Under the pieces are notes generated by a model. The model had not been told where the DNA came from, did no database searches, and worked only from the letters and a program-made list of their open reading frames with translations. This document shows positions 45,006 to 49,908 of a stretch of DNA of 49,908 nt, piece by piece (position 1 is the first letter of the stretch; each line of letters opens with the position of its first letter). Source of the stretch: Ephemerocybe angulata (Eukaryota; Basidiomycota; Agaricomycetes; Agaricales; Psathyrellaceae); contig JAACJK010000080.1 of the NCBI GenBank assembly GCA_013368325.1, positions 1 through 49,908 of the forward strand. Reading direction: 5' to 3'. A program made the position numbers and the translations under genes.

Positions 45006-46367
45006 ACTTCTTGAGCGTCAAGCATCTCTTTTCTAACGTGTGGGGGTGGTTTGCCTCGAGGGCTGGTGGCAATGGTAATCCTCTTGCCCGTGTTGGGATC
45101 GCAGAGTGTGATCTGCTGCTCGCCGCGGGTGTTGTTCTTGACCTCGCTTGACATAGCGACGTCGAAAGGTCTCCCGAGAAGAACATCATACGCTGGACGG
45201 CGAATGATGTGAAGCTGGATATATGCCGTTACTCCATCGAAGTCGAACTCGATGTTTCTAGCTAGACCTAGAGTCTTTTCTGTCGTTCGGTTTGCGGACT
45301 GGAGGTGAATGACGATATCTGGATCGAAAGAGATTCCCAGACGTCTCGCCACATCTGCATCCATGGAACAGATCTGGGAGCCCGTATCCAGGAGGACTTC
45401 TACCTTACCCGATTTATTGATACTCGGGTAGACAGTTCTCAGAGACACGGATTCGCGCGCTACCAGAATTGGCCGCGGCTCTTCCCCATCTTCCAATGAA
45501 TTTAGATACTGCTCCACGGGGTCACTAACTACGAAGGCTCCGTCGGGTACCGATGGAATCCCTTGTGCCAGAAAGACTTGCGCGGGAGGCAGCTCTTCCA
45601 ACTGCATGAAGACTTGTTCAACTCTTACAGTCCCGGGTTCTTCCTCTTCTTCTCTTTCAGGATCGGGGATCTCCATTGCGCCCAACTCCTCTTCTGCCTC
45701 TAAGATGTTGCACATTTGTACCGCGCGAGCTTTGTACTCAGTAGACATCAAGTCAATGAGAGCGATGATTTGGTACTCGAGATCTGAGGCCCTTTTCCTT
45801 ATTATCAATCGCAATCTTCTTCTTGGTTATCATCTTTTTCAAGTACTCGCGGGCAGGTGCCGAAATGCTTGCCAAATCCTTAAGACTCGTAGTGAACCTC
45901 GTACTCAGTAACTCCTCCATGATGCGGCTCAGCGACTCGGCTTCCTCAATAGGCGCCTTGTGCTGATACGCGGGTCCCTTCTTCTCTAAGCGAGGCAACG
46001 CTGTTTTGGGATCGGAACGACCTTCTCTCCCTTGCTGTACATCCTCGCGGGTTGGTGTTTTCAACGGAGTCGTTTTGAGTGGTGGTACTAGTACAAAGGG
46101 CCGGTCTTTCAACTTAGGCGCCGCTTGACTCGTCCCCCCAACTTCTACCGTTTCGAACCGCACTCCTCGAGGTGCTCGCGGATTGAAGACCTTCTTTACT
46201 CCTGACGGCGGCCCTCTCTTTATTGGCTCCTCATCCTCATCGTCTTCCTCATCCTCTACCGTGGCTTTTCTGCTGGGTTTGTTGTTACGCACCTCCGGGC
46301 TTGCCTTGTCGCGACCAACGGTTCTTTTCGCGACGGCAGTGTCCTTCACTGGTCGCTGAGAAAACCC
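44981..46367 (-). CDS. Pro polyprotein of element A: DUF4100-like domain and aspartic protease
   Basis: The frame entered after the gag slippery site carries GPPSGVKKVFNPRAPRG and FVLVPPLKTTPLKT, then AYQHKAPIEEAESLSRIM. This is a domain resembling DUF4100, found in basidiomycete Ty3 elements. Near 45800 the frame changes by one base, apparently a lesion. It then continues with the aspartic protease: catalytic VLLDTGSQICSM at about 45390 and the distal AYDVLLGRPF at about 45175. The protease cleaves Gag and Pol in particles. The frame ends at TGA 44983-44981. With the 45800 shift as written, active protease would not be made. Confidence 0.8.
46346..46367 (-). promoter_or_regulatory. -1 ribosomal frameshift signal between gag and pro of element A
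   Basis: Heptamer G GGT TTT (46367-46361) is in the gag frame (GAG GGT TTT), with the gag stop TGA at 46348-46346. Four bases after the heptamer GCGACCA (46356-46350) can pair perfectly with TGGTCGC (46317-46311) across 32 bases. The same heptamer and frame relation occur in element B. Confidence 0.8.
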
Positions 46368-48425
46368 TCATCATCCTCGCCGCCTTGGTTCGCTCCAGAC
46401 CGCGTCTGCAAAGGGAATTGATTCCTCCCGACCATCGGGGTAAGTGCCGCGACTAATTGGGACATCAATTGATTGCTCCGCTTCTGCTCCTGCTGGAGCT
46501 CCTTCCAAGGCTCGACCACTGGTTTCTGTACGAACTGGGCCTGTGGCTGCATGTTCTTGGCTCGCGCGGACGATCCTTGTTCTCTTAAGGAACTCAGATG
46601 ATAAATCTCGTCTCGCAGAATGTTCATTTCGTCCCGAGTAATCATTTCTGATTCCTGGTACGGCGCTTGATGGAACTGATCGCGCACATAGTCCGCACTG
46701 TCATCATAGTAGTGCTGGACGTTCTGGCTAGCCGTGGGCATGGGCAGTTTGTCTACTACCTCTTTCAAGGAGGTGCCGGGCATATTGCGCAGGCGATTAC
46801 CATGCTTGTCGAAGGTCCATCCGGTCCCGATACAATCTTGCCTTCGCTGACATGTTTCTGCTTGGCTTGACAGTCGTTCGCGAAGTGACCCTGTCCATTA
46901 CAGTAGTAGCAAATCGACCCCGCGCTAGGAGGTGGTCCTCTCGTATTGTTTCCGAATCCAAAGCCCCCTCTCGAGCCTGGATTGTTCTGCTGGGTTGCAA
47001 CCGCGAAGTTGTTGGGCTGACGCATGAACTTGTCAGCGCGTCCTTGACCAGCGCGCAACTCCTCGAGTTGAGTTTCCATGTAGGCATCCCGAGAGATCAT
47101 CTTTTTATCGATGGCACTCAATTTCTGGTCTAGCAAAGAACTCACTCCTTGCAGAACTCGGTGTTCGAGGTCCTCGTACTCGACTTTCACAGTGGGCTCG
47201 TCGTTCCAACCGGGCTCGTACAACTTAGATGGGGCCGCGGGAGTCACTGCTGGAGTGCTCGGGGTGGCAGAGACGACCGAGGGTTTAGCCAAGATACCTC
47301 CCTTCTTTCCTCCGAACCTTTCTCCAAAGCGTTCTCTCTGAACCGCCAACTTTTCAGCACACGAGATCCATCGGTCAAACGGAATGATCTTCTCTCCTGC
47401 AACGACTTCCAGGGTGTCATCCGTTTCGGCTCCTTCGAGAGTACCTCCCATGCTTTCGTACGGAAAGGCTCATCTAACGCGCCCAAGAAAAGGTTAACCA
47501 ATTCATTGTTGCTCATGAGATGCTTCTCGAGTTTCGCTGCCTCGGCCCTGAACTTCAGCGCGAACTGCAATAAGGTATGACTCGCGTCTAGACCTATCCC
47601 TTGGTGCCTCGCGCACAACAACTGGATCCTGGCTAAACTGCCACGGTTCTGCAGTGCTGCTGTAGGATGGTACAAGAACAGTTTCTCTTTGAACTCCGCG
47701 TAGGTACCCGTTTTATATTCAGGTAGCGTTGTCCAGAGACTCTGTTCCGACACATCTCGGAAGTGAACCAATGCCTTCTTCTTCAAGCGATCCGGGATGA
47801 TTTCGCATGCGCTGATCACATCCTCTACTTGTCTCACATACTCTAGGAACTCCTCTGGTTTCGTAGAATCGTACTTAGGACGATTCGCGGAATAACTATT
47901 CGGGAAGTTTTTATTCGACATAGGGAGCCCAGGGAATCCTTCGCCAGTGGCATCAGGATCGAGGGCTCGGATTCGCGCTTGTTCGCCAGCCATGGTAGGG
48001 GTCGTTGATAATTGACTGCTACTCGAATGTCTGCGGTTTCTACGGCGTCTGCGACTGGAGTTCGTGGATTGCGAACTTTCTCTACTCTCTGGTCTCGGAT
48101 TGCGCGCGGGTTCTACGCGATTGGATTTCGAAGCTAGCGCGAGTGCGGTAGTTCGAGGTTTTCCTCTCGTGAACGGGGCGACTTGGCGGGTTCTGGTAGG
48201 AGGTACAGCCGGTGGTACGACTCTGCTGCTTCTCGCTTTCGCGTTCGTAGGTGCTTGGAAACTTGTCCCTGGTCTGGGATAGTTATCAAAGGCAACTAGT
48301 TCTGTTCCTGCTTCGGCAACAGCTGTTCTCGTTCGCGCGCGAACGGACGGTTGGGTTCCAACGGGTTGACTAGGGAGAACTGGGTTCTTCCTGGGTCGCT
48401 CTACTCCTTTTCCTTTATCAAGCAC
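46346..48425 (-). CDS. gag: Gag polyprotein of element A, with two frame lesions
   Basis: The frame opens without ATG. The first in-frame ATG is at 47993, after about 145 codons rich in arginine, proline and serine (RRRRRNRRHSSSS). The capsid-like part includes EEFLEYVRQVEDVI and LCARHQGIGLD. Near 47440 the protein continues in the -1 frame (GEKIIPFDRWISCAEKL), and near 46815 it shifts again by -1 (WTFDKHGNRLRNMPG). A zinc knuckle CYYCNGQGHFANDC lies at about 46912-46871. Element B encodes the corresponding regions up to its knuckle in one frame, so these two shifts look like single-base losses rather than programmed events. The stop is at 46346. Confidence 0.8.
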
Positions 48426-48532
48426 AGGTCTTCTCGACGCTATGTTGATAGAACTCGTTTACTATCTGAAACGGACAAACGGATCTCGCTCGAGAGCTTG
48501 ACCACGAATGAAGCTTTGATCGATTCTGACTC

Positions 48533-48551
48533 CCCCTCGCGGTGGGCTCCA
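48533..48551 (-). other. Primer-binding site of element A
   Basis: TGGAGCCCACCGCGAGGGG begins two bases inside the 5' LTR and is identical to that of element B, although the adjoining LTR ends differ. The primer tRNA is not identified. Confidence 0.8.
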
Positions 48552-48553
48552 GA

Positions 48554-49908
48554 TGATGTGCGGCTACGGGGCTAAGAGCCAAACACGCCTCTAACCAAAA
48601 CAACAAACACAACACACAACACACACACAACCACACTAGGGTAGCTGAGGGGCAACTCGCTCGAGGTAGAGCGGGCAAAGTAATGTATTGGACTAGAGGA
48701 CTAGGTCGACTCTAAGGTACTCGCAACTAGCAAGTTTGAAGGGAGTTCTAGACTCGACCGCGCTTCGGGGGGATATAGGTTCTCGATGAGAGGGTGGGGT
48801 CTCGGGAGGACGAGGTCGCTACCACGAGAGGGCTTTCACTAGGCTCGAGAGCTTCGCAAAAGGAACAGAAAACTTAAAGACAATTGGCACGACGACCAGA
48901 CAGACAGACAGACAGACAGATAGCGCGACGGCTAGACTTGGACTTTGACTTAGAGACTTGAAAGATGAAAACTGGGGGGTAACTGATTTTCTCTAAACTA
49001 CTCGCGAGACTTAAGTACATGCCGAATATTTACAAACAAGCTCGAAGACAAACAGATGAAAAACACATGCGATCGCGATACATTCCGAAACAGTCCAAGT
49101 GAAACATAGAGATAGGAGGGAAGACCTCTCGAGGTTGAACTCAAGGCCAATTAGCGCCCGGGTAAATACCCAAGACTGTGCCGTTGCCACCAACCGACTT
49201 CTTCGTACACGCCGCGCCACCCGTCTCGTGTGGGACGACCTATTCTTATCTCTGATTGTGGTTCCCCTCTGATAGAGTGGAGCCGCGGATGATCTATCCG
49301 ATATCCGGGCAAGGGAATCATGGGGCGCTTAAGTTGTGCCGGTTCCGCTTCCCCTGTGTTACACGCGGGTGCCTGTACTGAGTTTTCCCCTCAGCCGATG
49401 GCGATCCCAGAACTTTCCCGAGACGTGGTTTGATTGCGAACATCTCGAGGTGTGATCGACCTCTCGACGTGCCACCTCTCGTGAAGATCAAGTCGCGCGG
49501 GAGCTATACTCCGGCGCTTATCAGGGGCTCGGGTGCAATCCTCTCGACTACTGATGTCACGGTGATCTCTCGACTCTGGGTGTGGCGAGAGTGTTCTCGC
49601 GAGATACGAAGGGATGGGTAGGGGGCTTCCCATTGATACGCGCTACTCTGCCTATGTCCGTTACTTGCCAAGTCGATCCCATAGTTGTCCCGCGCGTGTC
49701 TCCTCAAAGTAGCAAGTGTCTCGCGAAGGTATGTCTTACCCGCTTGAGGCTACTCGTCACTTCTCGTAGTCCCGCGCGTAGGTCAGAGAGGCTAAGTCAG
49801 CAGCTCTGGGCTCGGCTCTGACTCTCGTTCCCCTTTACGTTGGTGCAGGTCTTTTGATAGATGATATGCAGTGGGAATCGCGTATTTATTAAGGTAAATC
49901 GCGATTTT
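48554..49908 (-). repeat. 5' LTR of element A (truncated by the window edge)
   Basis: Matches 34986-36342 of the 3' LTR with about one substitution and two one-base indels. About 29 bases of the LTR and the flanking target duplication lie beyond the window. Confidence 0.92.

Larger units (their letters stand above)
34986..49908 (-). mobile_element. Ty3-type LTR retrotransposon A, at least 14.9 kb, with antisense genes
   Basis: The element runs right to left: 5' LTR (from the window edge to 48554), primer-binding site, gag, pro, pol, an antisense gene block, polypurine tract and 3' LTR (36371-34986). LTR ends are TGATG and CATCA. The two LTRs differ by about one substitution and two one-base indels over 1,355 comparable bases, so insertion was very recent. 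The left flank TCCGT should recur as a target-site duplication beyond the window. Only the far end of the 5' LTR is missing. Frame lesions in gag and pro make this copy apparently non-autonomous as written. Confidence 0.92.

Noticed and set aside
47390..47440. 48-nt GT..AG segment in gag as an intron explaining the frame change
   Set aside because: Its length is a multiple of three, so removing it does not restore the downstream gag frame.

Overview
The window reads as nuclear DNA of a filamentous basidiomycete, probably an agaricomycete. Genes are cut by many 45-65 nt GT..AG introns with CTGAC/CTAAC branch sites. A nuclear-type mitochondrial complex I subunit gene is present, and the Ty3-type retrotransposons carry a conserved domain between gag and protease that resembles a basidiomycete-typical one. 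No tRNA, rRNA, CRISPR or bacterial feature was seen.

Left half (1-25,790): a direct tandem array of an about 8.44 kb unit. Equivalent points lie at 1, 8310, 16754 and 25199, giving periods of 8309, 8444 and 8445. Each unit holds, on the minus strand, a 3'-truncated gene for the 51 kDa FMN/NADH-binding subunit of complex I (NDUFV1). On the plus strand it holds two very exon-rich, unrecognised transcription units, one of them containing six degenerate copies of a short motif. Units 2 and 3 are almost identical. Unit 1 is full of one-base indels up to about 5.9 kb and has a 63-bp deletion. The last, partial unit diverges over its final 220 bp and then stops.

Middle (25,790-30,980): a short palindromic sequence, then an eight-exon gene of at least 1,500 codons with three AT-hooks, a zinc ribbon, an RNase H-fold transposase-like segment and a clear DEDDy 3'-5' exonuclease. 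Its 3' end is interrupted by an LTR.

Right half (about 30,980-49,908): two nested Ty3-type elements. Element B (plus strand) shows a putative 5' LTR, primer-binding site, gag and the start of pro. It is cut at 34,986 by element A (minus strand, at least 14.9 kb). Element A has near-identical LTRs (1,386 bp complete on the left, truncated by the window edge on the right), gag, pro, an intact RT-RNase H-integrase frame, and a 4.9 kb block between pol and the 3' LTR. That block carries two spliced antisense genes with their own promoters. One of them encodes a six-cysteine Zn2Cys6-like protein.

The strongest new observation is the expression strategy of the retroelements. Gag, Pro and RT-IN lie in three frames joined by two canonical -1 slippery heptamers. 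The gag-pro heptamer G GGU UUU is conserved in both elements and is followed by perfect stem-loops. The second strong observation is the antisense gene pair inside a very recently inserted element.
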